In this document: piece after piece, positions 48,925 through 60,980 of the stretch | Layout of the letters: each line of letters begins with the position of its first letter | How positions within the stretch are numbered: the stretch's first letter is position 1 | From: Epiperipatus broadwayi | Taxonomy: Eukaryota; Onychophora; Udeonychophora; Euonychophora; Peripatidae | Assembly: GCA_028023455.1 (NCBI GenBank) | Contig: JAQFVV010012434.1 | Location: 6,910,264-6,974,263 of the forward strand | Direction: 5' to 3' | DNA length: 64,000 nucleotides | The notes under the pieces: model-generated | Told to the model about the DNA's origin: nothing | Seen by the model: only the letters and a program-made list of their open reading frames with translations | The model's database searches: none | Program-made: the position numbers and the translations under genes

Positions 48925-50665
48925 CTCCAACATGTCTTGCTAACTTAAGAAAAATGATGGACCCACACCTGCCAGCTGTCCTTCAGTCATGCTGTAAAAA
49001 TCTAAATTAAACTGTATCCCCAATGCCTCTACACTTGCCACTGTAAAAGGATGGAACACTTAAAATATGAACTTAAATAAAAGTGTGCACTCCTTGAAAC
49101 TATGCGAACTTGGCTTTACTGTAAGGTAAATATTTTCTTTTATTCTTTCCAGGGTAAATTCTTTTAGTTAAATCTCCACTCTATCTAATAAATTTGTAGG
49201 CTTTATAATTATTTAACTTTCTTATTCATTGTATTTGTTTTTCATTGTATTAATAATGTGTCTAGGAATCTTAGTTTTAAGATTCCAAGTTTGCTTTCAA
49301 TTTTATTTATCGGAGAGTATCTAGTGAGTTTGTATTTTTATATGTTTAATATATCTCTAATTATATGCATAACTTTTTATAAATGCTTTAGCAGTCTTAT
49401 GTAATTTTAAATTGGCTCACCTATATTTATTTTACTCTCCAATAATTGATTTAAAATAGTATATTTGTGCTTTGGCAAACCACAAAATCATTTGGCTGGT
49501 GATTTATCATGTTTATTGTTCTGGTTTTGTTGATTTCCTACAAGATCATATTTGTGTTTATGTCTCTGAAATAGGAAAGTGGAATTGTTGTTCTTTGTAA
49601 TTTTATAAATCACCAGCAGGAAGATAATATTAGGTCCCTTTGTAAACTGTAAGTGAACAAGAATTTCTTTCTGCTAAAGTATTTAATTGTCTTAATATTT
49701 CCTACTTATATACACTCTCTGATAAACTAATTTATAAAAAAAATCTAGATGAATGTTTATATCTAGCTCACTAGATTTGTTTTGTATTTTATGTGTGGCT
49801 TTAAATTTTATCAGCGCATGTACTCACAACTTGATTTGTAAATTTATTTGTAATTATAATTATTTCACTTTCTTGAAATGCTTGGGCAGATGTAATCTGG
49901 TTTTCTAATTATTTACTTGTCTCCTACTGAGACCTGTAATTATTATTCTCAGATTAGTTTTGGCCAATCATTTGGTTGGGGATTCACCAGTTTTAAATGT
50001 GTTTTTCTTTGATCACAAATTTAATATTTTATTAATTTGAAATCATTTACGTCAGAATATTTTCTAAATTTGTTATTTCATTAAATTAGAAACATAAATT
50101 TCTTTCCATTTTATAATTTATACTTCGACATATTAATAATATTTTTCTTTTGTTCTTAAGATAAATCAATCATGTTTGCTTTAAACATAGTATAAGATGC
50201 AGCAGTTCTGCTGGCAATATGACATTCTGGGTCCCAACATATTTTCTGGGCCAAGAAATGCTCGCCAGCACTGGTTTCATTGATTTATTTCAAGAACATA
50301 TTGTTTTCATGTCTGTGAATGGTCAAACCAGTGTTGTTGGGAAATTCTCAGCTGAAAAAAAATTGTTCTTTCCCTTTATAATTAACTGTTAAAAAATTAG
50401 TTTGTCTGCCAGAGCTTTGAATTTTATTCTTTCTGGTATATGCCTGATATAACCCTATTTGTTGTATTCTAAAATTTTACTTCATAATTTATATTTCTCT
50501 CAAATAAAATTTAAAATTTGTTTAAACTTAATTTGGCTGATGTTTGTTTTAGTGCTTTTATTTCTCAATTGTCTGAGCAATATTTAAGATTTCTTGTTTT
50601 TTCCTGAATCTAGTTGGCACAAATCATCATCCACATCCATTTTTGATCCCAGTAAATACATTTTT
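48925..50665. repeat. Tandem duplication, unit 2 (~1.74 kb)
   Basis: Second copy of 46999-48737, ending at CAGTAAATACATTTT where unit 1 has CAGTAAATAAATTTT. Indels and substitutions throughout indicate that the duplication is old. No gene is conserved between the units. Confidence 0.85.
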
Positions 50666-52519
50666 TAGATACATAGCGATCTGGTGGTGCCCTCTGTGAT
50701 CAAAGATAAATGGGGTGTCTGGTATAATATATATATAATTTTAATTTATATCCATTTGTTAATAAATTTTGATTTAATTTAAAACAAGTAAACTTGTTAA
50801 GTTATTATTTAATTTTACAATGCAAAATGGTACTTGGATAAGATACAATTCATGAATGGACTATATTACATAATTTATTAGAAGCAGTTACAAAATAATT
50901 CAGAAATCAAAACAAAGGATGATAAGAGAGTATAATTACATATCATTTTCATTGTATTGAATTTAATGCTTAATATCTGACCAGCTGCAAATTTAGTACA
51001 GCAAAAAATTAAGTGATTTGACATTTTTAAATATTTAATAAGTAATGAGAAGTTTATTGTAAATATTTTTAGTAACAATTGATAGTTATATTATAATAGA
51101 AATTAAGTATGAATTGATTTGATGATTGATAAAGATATTAATATGATAATTATTGATGATGAGTAAAGACAATTAAAATTAAACATTTGTACATTATATT
51201 TTAAATCATTATTAATTAAAGTGAATATTATATTAAGTCAATATACAGCCATAAAGCTCATAATTTTATTCAATTATAGAGCTGGTAATAGTAATATATT
51301 TTATTGTGTTACAATTAGAGTGATTTGCTTTAATTATATTTAAAGTTCATTGATTCAAGTCATAAGTTCAGTTTAAATATGAAATTTTAATATTAATATT
51401 TGATTGTTTTGATAATTATAATCTAAAATTTTAACAATTTAGTTTTATTAACCTAAAGAGTAATTGTATATGATTTGTCAATTGTGTTTGAGTAAATATC
51501 AAATAGAAAAATATCTTTTATTAATTTTATTTTATTAATTTTATTAATTTTTATTTTTTTTTAACAATATATATATTGTTATGATTGGATATTGAAAATC
51601 TTAAGGTTATTTGCTAGAATAGTCTTATTTCATAATATTTTAAGTTGATGAAAATGGAAATATATATTAGGTTAATTGATTTTGTATTATTATTAAGTAT
51701 TTAATCTTATTATAACTGACTTAGTTAATAAAAGTGTAGTGATAGTAATGGAATAACAAAGCTGAGTTGGTATAATTTATTTTATTTAGTTGAAATTGGA
51801 AATCAATTATTGATTTATCTATTTAGTTAGATATCATTGACATTTTAGATTTGTAGGTTAAAATTATTATCTAATCCATCCATGAATTATTTCATTTAAA
51901 TATAAATAGAAATGTTTGACTTTTGGTACAAGTTTGTATTATTATAAATCATATATTGATTCATAAAGAATATTAAAGTTCATCTGTATAATTCTTTGTC
52001 ATTATTTTCATTCTATTATAAGGGATTTATATAATAGGCAAATACTGTTGTTTATAATATAGTGATTTTTAGTTTATTGCTTTATCTTTAATCTATTGCA
52101 AATAATGTTTATATTACAGGGTAATTTGAAATAATGATTTTGCTTGTTATCTATTTATTCTAAATGATATTTGAATTCATGAGTTTACAACAAAGATTAT
52201 TAATATTGTTTCATTGAATTAAGGATTAGATTGTTATTTATTGATTGACATTCACTTTAGCTTAGTTTATTGTTTTTATTCTGTTACAAATGACACTATA
52301 ATTCATGGATATTATTAATTAGGATTGTTCTTCTTTGGTTCATATTTTTTTCTATTGTAAATAGTGATCAATAGTTAGACTATGGCTAAGAATACAGTAT
52401 AACCCATTACCATTATTTTTATTCAGTTACAAATAGCTCCCAGATCTGAGGAATATTAAAAGAAGAACATACCCTCAAATTTATTCTGTTACAAATGATA
52501 TATATATATACTTTGAAAA
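50666..52519. other. Intergenic stretch with no feature recognised
   Basis: Very AT-rich (TTTATT/ATTAAT-dominated) with no interpretable ORF. Confidence 0.5.
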
Positions 52520-52950
52520 CACATTGATGAATGAGTGCGTGTAAATTTAACAACATTCTAAGAGCACATTTGTGAAGATTTATTTTCTTCCACAAGATTA
52601 CAATTATATACATTGCTATATTATTTATTTACAAATATTCAAACTAATATAATTCAAAATTGCAGGTACTTAAAAATAAAAAAACTTTCTCTTTTCTGTG
52701 ATATATAAACTAAATTTGTGCAAATAATTTGTCAATTTAAATATCAGGTTCATAATAAAATCAAGTCCTGATTTAAGCATAATCTTTAAGAATTGATTTA
52801 TATAAAAGTAAGCTCTAAGCATCAGTGTTACACTTATGCTTTTAAAACACTTATTGATATGTGAATGCATGTAAATTTAATGTTAATCTAATAGAGCATA
52901 TGTGAAGATTAATTTCCTTCCACAAGATTACAATTAAATATCTCACTAAA
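52520..52950 (+). repeat. Pair of ~100-bp direct repeats
   Basis: 52520-52620 and 52848-52950 share TGTAAATTTAA, TGTGAAGATT, TTCCACAAGATTACAATTA and an ATTGATGAATGAGTGCGTG/ATTGATATGTGAATGCATG start. Spacing is about 328 bp. Confidence 0.7.
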
Positions 52951-55168
52951 TTATATATATATAAAATAATGGGAAAGCCATATGATATCTTTATTAATAT
53001 ATTATAGAGACATCATTTCATGTTCTACAAAGTTCATTAATATGTAAATAAATTGCTTAAATTACCTGAATAAATATGGTTGTAAAATATGTTTGTAATT
53101 GTTAAATTTAGTTCTGATGAACATGCTAATTTATGCAAAGCCATTATAATGAAAAAAATAACAATTTCTGATGAATTTTTCATTAATATATTTAATATTT
53201 TCCCTGGAGAGTTAAATATTGACAATTTTTTGCCTTAAAGACAGAAATAAACTACATATCCATTTCTAATAAAATAGTAAATATAACACCATATTACAAC
53301 TATATTTTTGATTTTATAATCAATATGTTGTCACTCATCCAATTCATTTTAACTTATTCATTTTTAATGTCCATTTACTAATATAAAGTTCACCATGCAC
53401 CAATCAATAATTGGATATCTAACTGGGCTAGCTAAAAAATATCTATGGTGAAAGAAAAGTTTTAGATTTATTTATAATTTGAAAAAATTTCCAATGTTCA
53501 TTTAGCAGACTCAATTTCTAAGTCATGTTTATATAAGGCAAGTATACTAACTATTATTTACAATGAGGTACTCCATCAATTTCAGTAATAATGGATAATA
53601 AAATGTATAAAAATCTCTATTGAAGTGGTCAATCTGAAAGTCAAGTTGAGCTTCACAGTCCCACCCAACATATCACAATCAGACAGGATTCAAACCTTAT
53701 TTTTCACACAGATACATGCATTCATATCTTCCAAAAGAATTTTTTTATTATTTTATCATTTATAGTCATTTAAAAAAAGAAAAGGCACATAAATAACCCA
53801 TTTATTAAAGGCAATAACTGTTTAATACAGTTGTTTAAAAGTCATGTATGTGCGGTGAATTGTTCATATGTAGTAGGTGAGAGAAAATATCATTAAAACT
53901 AACATTTTTTATTTATTAATATTTATTATATTGATATTTACCATTTTTTCATGTGTTAATGTATATATTTTTGTAATGGCGGTAAAAAAATAATGCCATC
54001 TTTTCTAATATTCTCGAACGATTTTAAAGTAATTTAATATAGCAATCCATTAGTTGTATTTGAAAAGAAAAATTATATAAAAACAATGTGTAAACTATTA
54101 ATGGAAATTTTATTTATTTGGAATTTGTTTCTAAACGCTGGAAATAGATTTTAAACAATCGATCGAGAATTTATCGGCCTGATTGCATTTTTTTTTTACT
54201 AATAAAAACAAAATTATGTATTTTGTTTGTAATCATAGAAGAATAGCTGTATTTTACAATGACTCAGGTAATATTGTTTAAAAGCATCTCTGAAACGTCA
54301 TGCAGGAATATAAAAAGGGCTAGAATTTAATACAAAAAAATGAGAGTGTTATATTTTGAATCAGGGGCTTATCTAGTTCATGCTAGTCAAAATTGCAATA
54401 TGATATTTGCTGAGTAGAAGGAAGAAATGCACCTTTCACAGTCATTCCAGAACCACTTCATGCAAGAATGCTGCCCTATGCTTATAAACCAATGAACTAT
54501 TGTGGAGCAATGCTACCTGTCTTACAAAGAGGAAAATGAAATATGTTCATGCCCCAAGATGAGCTGCATTGCCGTGTCATGGACTCATCAATCAACCAGG
54601 AACTTAGCAAGAGCAGAAGATAATAATGCAATGCCACAATCAAAGACTTTATAAGGCTTCTCTAGTAATCTAAAAACTTCTTTTAAAATGTAGATATATT
54701 AATGATCTATAATTTGTAATTTAATCTAAAACTGGTGCTTAGGCCATTAATTAAGTATCATTATAATAATATATTATTTTGTTCACTTTATTTCTGACTT
54801 TCTGTAAACTCATAAAATTATTTTGTAATATGTCTCATAACCTAATCTGAATTTTCTACTTTGGTGCAACAATTATTATATCATTTAATATTGAATGTAT
54901 ATTTTATATATTGTCTTAAGCTAAAATTAGTATGCCAATAAAAAACCCAACCTCATGAGTATACTTATTTTAGTTCAGCTACCCATCATTGAAGGGAGAT
55001 GCTAACCAATTAATTATATTTTTAATCACAGGCACTTGCCAGGTTGGGAAGATATTTGAGTATATATTCTAATTGCATGTCTACAACAGGGTGGAACAAT
55101 CCACTCTTTCATTTAAATATTATTATAAATGTAATTTACATTATTATTATTATTACTACTACTACTAC

Positions 55169-55202
<34 letters not shown>

Positions 55203-57696
55203 AATTCTTAGCACTATTTAAAACTTCCAAAATGGAGATTCATTAATTATTTAATTATAATTTATTACCCTCGTTTGGTTTTGATGACCACCACCCATTA
55301 ATTGTATGTAATATTTAATATGTCATTCTAAATCCATTAAAGCACACCTCTGATCATAGTATTATAGTTTTGTTTAACATGTGTGAGAGTTAAGTGTATA
55401 TAATAAATGAGAAGGAATCTTAACTCCTTTAATCTAGATTTTATGTTATTTAGATTAAACTTTTAATTAATGTTCAGTAACTAGATCATACCATTACACA
55501 TGATGTTTTTGGATATTATAGATTGTAGTTCAAATAATGTTGGTAATGACTATTAGTATAAGAGTTGCCAGCATGGGCTTCATCATCCATGTTTTTGTTA
55601 AACCTCGTTTTATCATATATGAGTGTGTCAGAAATCTGAGCCCACCACCTCTTTGCATGTAGTTCCAAGAACAAAAGTACAAGCTGACCCAAGGGACTTG
55701 TGACTTGTGCAGTGGTAGCTCTGCATGGGATGATCCTGGGACAGCTATCCCATAGCATCTCCCTCCAGATTTCTTTTCAAAGAAGGTAATTCCACTATAG
55801 ATGTGGAAATAAAATTGGTTTATTATTATTATTGTATTTATAAAATAATAAAGCACTTTGTCAGATTCCTAAAGAAGGATCAAAATTATGGATTGCTATT
55901 ATGCTAGTACCATTATTTATATTTTTTATTTAAGTATAAAACCTATGAATATCTATAAGATGTAATGTTATGATCATAACTGAACTCATCCCCTCTTTCT
56001 AATTGGCTTCTTTCTCTTTCATGCATGGTCTGTCAATCTTATCTTACCTACATTGAAATAAACACTTTCCACTTGCATTATTATTGTTTTTTTGTATATG
56101 TGGTAACATTATGAATTATTTGGTTCTCAGCCAAATGTAATGAAATCAATTTATTCACTTAACAGTTAACAAAATGATATGTAATCAACTTCTAAAAATG
56201 ATCAAATGTTGCCACTGATAAATATTAAAGGTGTGTCATGTGATGTTGTGTGTGTCTTTATATAAAAGCACTAATACTATTGTCAATCTCTCTTACAGCT
56301 ATGTCATTATTGGCATACAAATTAAACCACACAGCAAAAAACTAACACACACACACACATATATATATTCATGCTGGAGTGTAAAATAAAAATACATCCA
56401 ATAAAATAAAATGTAATATGAGGCTTATAATAACCAATAGGGAATCAATGTGTAAAAATATAAATTGTAATTATTGTGTGATTAGTGTTATTAAATTATA
56501 TTTTGAATTCAATCAATTATTTAGAATCATTGCCTTTTGTTGATATTGATATTTCAATACTCAATTTATAGATTTTTTTTTATCTTATAAAACAAATATG
56601 GCTAGTTTGTAAGATCTCACAATTATATATTACATGATAGGATAGGCTTTGGGTTTTTCCATATGTGTAGGTTTATGTAAGCATGATTATATCAATGGTT
56701 TTGCCATGGTATCAATGTTCAATTAGAGTCTTCTTATTTCTTCACTGCGCTTCCAGCCAGAAAGGATAAAATGGATCGGTTATCATCAGAATTGTTGCTC
56801 ATAAGTTGTTGATAGATCTGGAAGATGGGTAAACAGGGCAATGTTCATGAATGCTCTGGACATATGTATTTTGAGCATGATTAGGTTTGAGGTACTTTTG
56901 CTCAGATTCTAGATCTTGTTATATAAACATACAAATCTGACCAGTACACTATGTCTCACTTGTCAGTTTATAAGCAATAGTAATGAGTATAATTTTGACA
57001 ATAATATTTCCATTCATTTCAATCACTCTATTCTCTTTTGTGGGTAAAGAGATTAATAACAGTGATAATGTAATTATTTTTATCATTTATTCTCCAATTT
57101 TTAAGTTAATCATCTAACAATTTTAAGAAGTTTTTCTACATCAATATCTTGTTTTATATTTGTTAATAGATGAACACTTTCTGCCTATATCAAAGAGGTT
57201 AGAATTATGTTTTTTATGAGTTGTTTTATATGCAAGAATTGGTTTGTCAATCTATCTTTCTAATTTATTGCACATAGAGGAAAGAGAATAGAGAGAGGTT
57301 AGAAAAAAGAAAGAAGCAAAGAGGAAGAGAGAGTGATATTAATATTCAATTAAATGTTTTTATTGATTTCTGTTTGTTTGTTAATTTTTGATCTTTTTCA
57401 AGTTAGAATGAAATTTTAAAACTAAGGTTTAATATATTTAAATTCAATAGAATTGTTTGAAAATTGATATATAACTAAGTTATATCACCCTAATCCATTT
57501 GAAATGCTTATCTTTTCAGTATGTTGATTAGCTTGATAGATATAAAACAGAAAGCAGGAAAATATGAAAAATATTCAGAAATTTTATATATTGCAATTAG
57601 CAATTATTTTTAAAATTTTCATTTGTTTTAAATAATAGTCACAAGAGCAGTTTAAATGACTTTTTCAATTTGATAACAATTTTAAACCATTTTAAA
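52951..57696. other. Intergenic stretch, no gene recognised
   Basis: AT-rich. It contains (ATT)n/(ACT)n at 55139-55202 and (CA)n(TA)n at 56345-56369. Two less AT-rich patches (54360-54660 and 55620-55760) look like degraded repeats. The overlapping minus frames at 55516-55856 contain GIAVPGSSHAELP but belong to no family I recognise. Confidence 0.4.
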
Positions 57697-58018
57697 CTCT
57701 TAATGTATATATCATATTTAGTATCTGTACATAGTTATATATGTATAATAAATCACTAAGTTTTCTATTTAAAAATGTATCTATTTTTATTTTAAAACAA
57801 TTGTTGCTTTAATAAAAAACTAAAAAACTCACATTATTTAAAACAATTGTGAAAAGTTAAAAACTATTGCAAATTTTTTCTTTAGCATTTTTAAAAAAAA
57901 AACAACTGTTTTAAAATAAAAATAAATCTAACAGTTTAAATAGAAAACTTAGTTATTGATTTATTATACATATATAATTACATACACATTCTAAGTATAA
58001 TATATACATTAAGAGTAT
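57697..58018. repeat. Fold-back repeat, arms ~112 bp
   Basis: Arms 57697-57808 and 57905-58018 mirror each other: TTATATATGTATAATAAATC opposite GATTTATTATACATATATAA, AAGTTTTCTATTTAAA opposite TTTAAATAGAAAACTT, and TTTTATTTTAAAACAATTGT opposite AACTGTTTTAAAATAAAA. The loop of about 95 bp contains further small inverted pieces (AAACAATTGTG). Confidence 0.8.
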
Positions 58019-58868
58019 AAATAAAAATTCATACAACATTAAGAATATATATATTAACTTATTTCAGAAATATGTAATAACTTACATATACTATATGTGT
58101 GATATTGATTTAAATTAAAATATAATTGTATGCATTAAATGAAGTTCATTTACAATATATACCTATGTATTATTATGTACACATATTAAATATGATATAT
58201 ACATACAAGTATATATTTAAACTTACAGCAGAAATATCTAGTAATAAATATCAATTATATTAAGGTTAATTTAAAGTATCAATGCTAAAAACTTAAAAAT
58301 AATAGATACTTTTTTATATTAAATGATTTTATTGACATTGCATTAAAAATAAAATATTGTTTCTTCAACCACAATTGGAGTTTTTAATTTATCATAAAAT
58401 AAGAACACTGGGGTCAAGAAATTAATTAAGTCAATCCCTATTTTTAATAACAAGGGATGAACATAATTAATTTCTGGGCCACATGCTTTTATTTCAAATT
58501 AAATTTAAAAACTCTACTAGTGATTGAAGAGACAACTATTATTTTGATTTTTAGTACAAGTCAATAAAAGCATTGAATATAAATTTGTTTATCTTGATTA
58601 TTTATAAATACAATCAAAAACTTAGCTTATATTAACAACTTAATTCACTTTCTAAAATGTTTGATTCTGTAGAGGTAGCCTTATTTCTTCTCTCATTTAT
58701 GATGACTTTTAAAACATTCAATCTCAAATGGAAATTCAAGTGCATTAATTTCTAATTTCAACATGACCTGTTGAATGAGGTAGCAATTACACTATCTGTT
58801 TGATAGTTAGAATTTTTAAATCCATTTTTAAATTACTAGTTATATTTAGATTAACTTTTTTAACAGGA
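58019..58868. other. Intergenic stretch with no feature recognised
   Basis: AT-rich, no interpretable ORF. Confidence 0.5.
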
Positions 58869-59155
58869 GAATAATAATAATAACAATAATTATAATAGTA
58901 GTAGTAGTAAAAATAGGAGTTGTAGTAGTAGGAGTAGTAGTAGTAGTAGCAGTAGCAGTAGCAGTAGCAGTAGTAGTAGTAGCAGCAGTAGCAGCAATAG
59001 CAGCAGTACTAGTAGTACTACTACTAGTAGTAATAGTAGTAGCAGCAGAAGCAGTAGTAGTAGCAGTAGTAAGCAGCAGTAGCAGTAATAATAATAATAA
59101 TAAAAAAAAACAGTCACACAAAAAACTGAATATGATCACCTCAATAAAAGAAAAT
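58869..59155 (-). repeat. (AAT/AGT/AGC)n microsatellite attached to a LINE 3' end
   Basis: Complex trinucleotide array (AAT, AGT, AGC, GGAGT variants) at 58869-59110, followed by about 45 bp (CAGTCACACAAAAAACTGA, ATATGATCACCTCAATAAAA) that match 60981-61026, the 3' end of LINE B. Read on the minus strand this is LINE 3' UTR followed by a tail that has expanded and diversified. Open frames through it are low-complexity Leu or Thr/Ala artefacts. Confidence 0.85.
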
Positions 59156-60833
59156 AATAATAATAATAATCATCATCATCATCAATCAATTTATTCTATG
59201 AAATAAAACAAAGTACATAACAATTATTTAAAAACTCCAAACAAGAAAAATCTTGTGTGTGGTATTTACATGTAAAAATAACAAATTAAACAAAAATAAA
59301 ATAAAATAAAAATACAACCAAAAACTCAAAATAGAAAAGAACAGTTTAGAAAATGAATAAAATTAATTAAATATATAAAATAAATGCCAAAATTAATACA
59401 TACTAAACAACCATTGACATGAATATTTTTTGAAAGTTACATAAGAAATATTATTCAGATCAATTGAACACTCATATATAAATTTATTAAATAACTTTGA
59501 CCCAGAATAAACATATTGTCTTCTACTAGATTCCTTAAAATTTTTTGGTAAAGGTAATTGAAATTTATTAGAAAGACGAGTATTTAGAACATAAACTCTA
59601 GAATTCAGAAAAAGTTTAGCATAAAAAATACCAAAAATAACTCTATATCAATATAAGTGATTTCCATCAAATAAACCAAACAGAATATGATAACAAGCAA
59701 TGTAAATAAAAATAAGAGCAGACCTAGGAAAAAATTTAACTAAATAATAAAACATATTGTTTAGATTATGTAACCATTGACAAAGATAGGTAATATAATT
59801 TGTCCAGGATAATCTGGAATCAATATATATTCCCAAATAACAATAATTATCTACCAAAGGAATATTCTCACAAGCACATATACTATTAAAATGCAAAATA
59901 TACTTGCAGCAAATTTTAATCTTAAGAGAGAAAAACTATGCTTGTAAGAAAAAAAAACCTTTTGTTTTATCTAAATTGACCAAAAATGAATTATATGCCA
60001 GCCATTTACCAACTGAGTCCAAATGCTCATTCACTAATTTTTCAAGAAGACTATAAGAAACAGCATTACAGGATAAAGCAATATCATCAGCAAAAACAGA
60101 AATCTTAGAATGTAATTTCAGTGATAATAAATCATTAATATAAATTAAAAAACAATAGAAGACTAAGTACTGAACCTTGCAGAACTCCACAATTAATCAA
60201 GACCATATCACTGACAATACCATAAATATTAGGAAAGTGTTTTCTATCATTTAAATAACTCTCCAACCAACTACCAATAGAACTACAAAAACCATACAAG
60301 TAGCAATGCTTAATCGAAATATTATGATTAACTGAATCAAATGCTTTAGATAAATCAAGATAAATGGCCAATGTTTTAAGTTCCTGATTCAATGAAGATG
60401 TTAAATAATGAACATGATGTTTTAAAGCATCTAATGTACTTCTACCAGGAAGAAAACCATATTGATAGATAAAATTTTATTTTTAAATAGAAATGACAAA
60501 CGTTGATCCTTAACAATCATTTCCAATAATTTAGAAAAATAGAAATAATGACAATTGGCCTATAATTAACCATAAGAGTAGAATCACCCTTCTTATACAG
60601 GAGTAATAACATTAACTTTCAAACATTTTGAAAATGATCCAGACTGCAATGATAAATTAAATAAATGAAGCAAAACAGGCAAAAATACAACCTTATTTCC
60701 TTTAAGCATCTTAGGTGTTATACCATCTAATTCAAAAGAAGTGACATTTTTTAAACTATCAATTGCTGCATACAACTGAGATTCAGAAATATCAGAATAT
60801 AAAAAAGAATTCAAACTTGAATAAGAAGACAAA
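59156..60833 (-). mobile_element. 5'-truncated, decayed LINE 'A' (CR1/Jockey-superfamily-like), minus strand
   Basis: On the minus strand, reverse transcriptase blocks appear in order: AIDSLKNVTSFELDGITPKM (about 60775), LDLSKAFDSVNH (motif A, about 60350), GVLQGSVLSLLLF (about 60180), FADDIALS (motif C, about 60090) and VDNYCYLGIYIDSRLSW (about 59850). The C-terminal tail ...RRQYVYSGSKLFNKF follows at about 59500. The 3' end, ATAGAATAAATTGATTG, is followed by (ATG)n(ATT)n at 59156-59184. Frames shift at least four times. No RNase H follows the RT. GV.QGSVL and YLGI.ID..L.W are typical of CR1/Jockey/L2-type elements. The 5' side ends abruptly at a microsatellite. Confidence 0.88.
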
Positions 60834-60866
60834 ATAATAATAATAATAATAAGGATGATGATGATG

Positions 60867-60944
<78 letters not shown>

Positions 60945-60980
60945 TTATCTTAGATAAAAAAAAAAAATAATAATAATAAA
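60834..60980. repeat. (AAT)n microsatellite
   Basis: AAT repeats for about 110 bp with a GATGATGATGATG interruption, then ATTTATCTTAGAT, an A-run and four more AAT units. It sits between the 5' end of LINE A and the 3' end of LINE B, in the position of LINE B's tail. Confidence 0.95.

Noticed and set aside
55516-55856. Overlapping minus-strand frames of 80 and 108 codons
   Set aside because: Sequence is less AT-rich than its surroundings but no family was recognised and there are no exon signals; more likely a degraded repeat.
58846-59139. Thr/Ala-rich and Leu-rich minus-strand frames
   Set aside because: Produced by the AAT/AGT/AGC trinucleotide array attached to a LINE tail.
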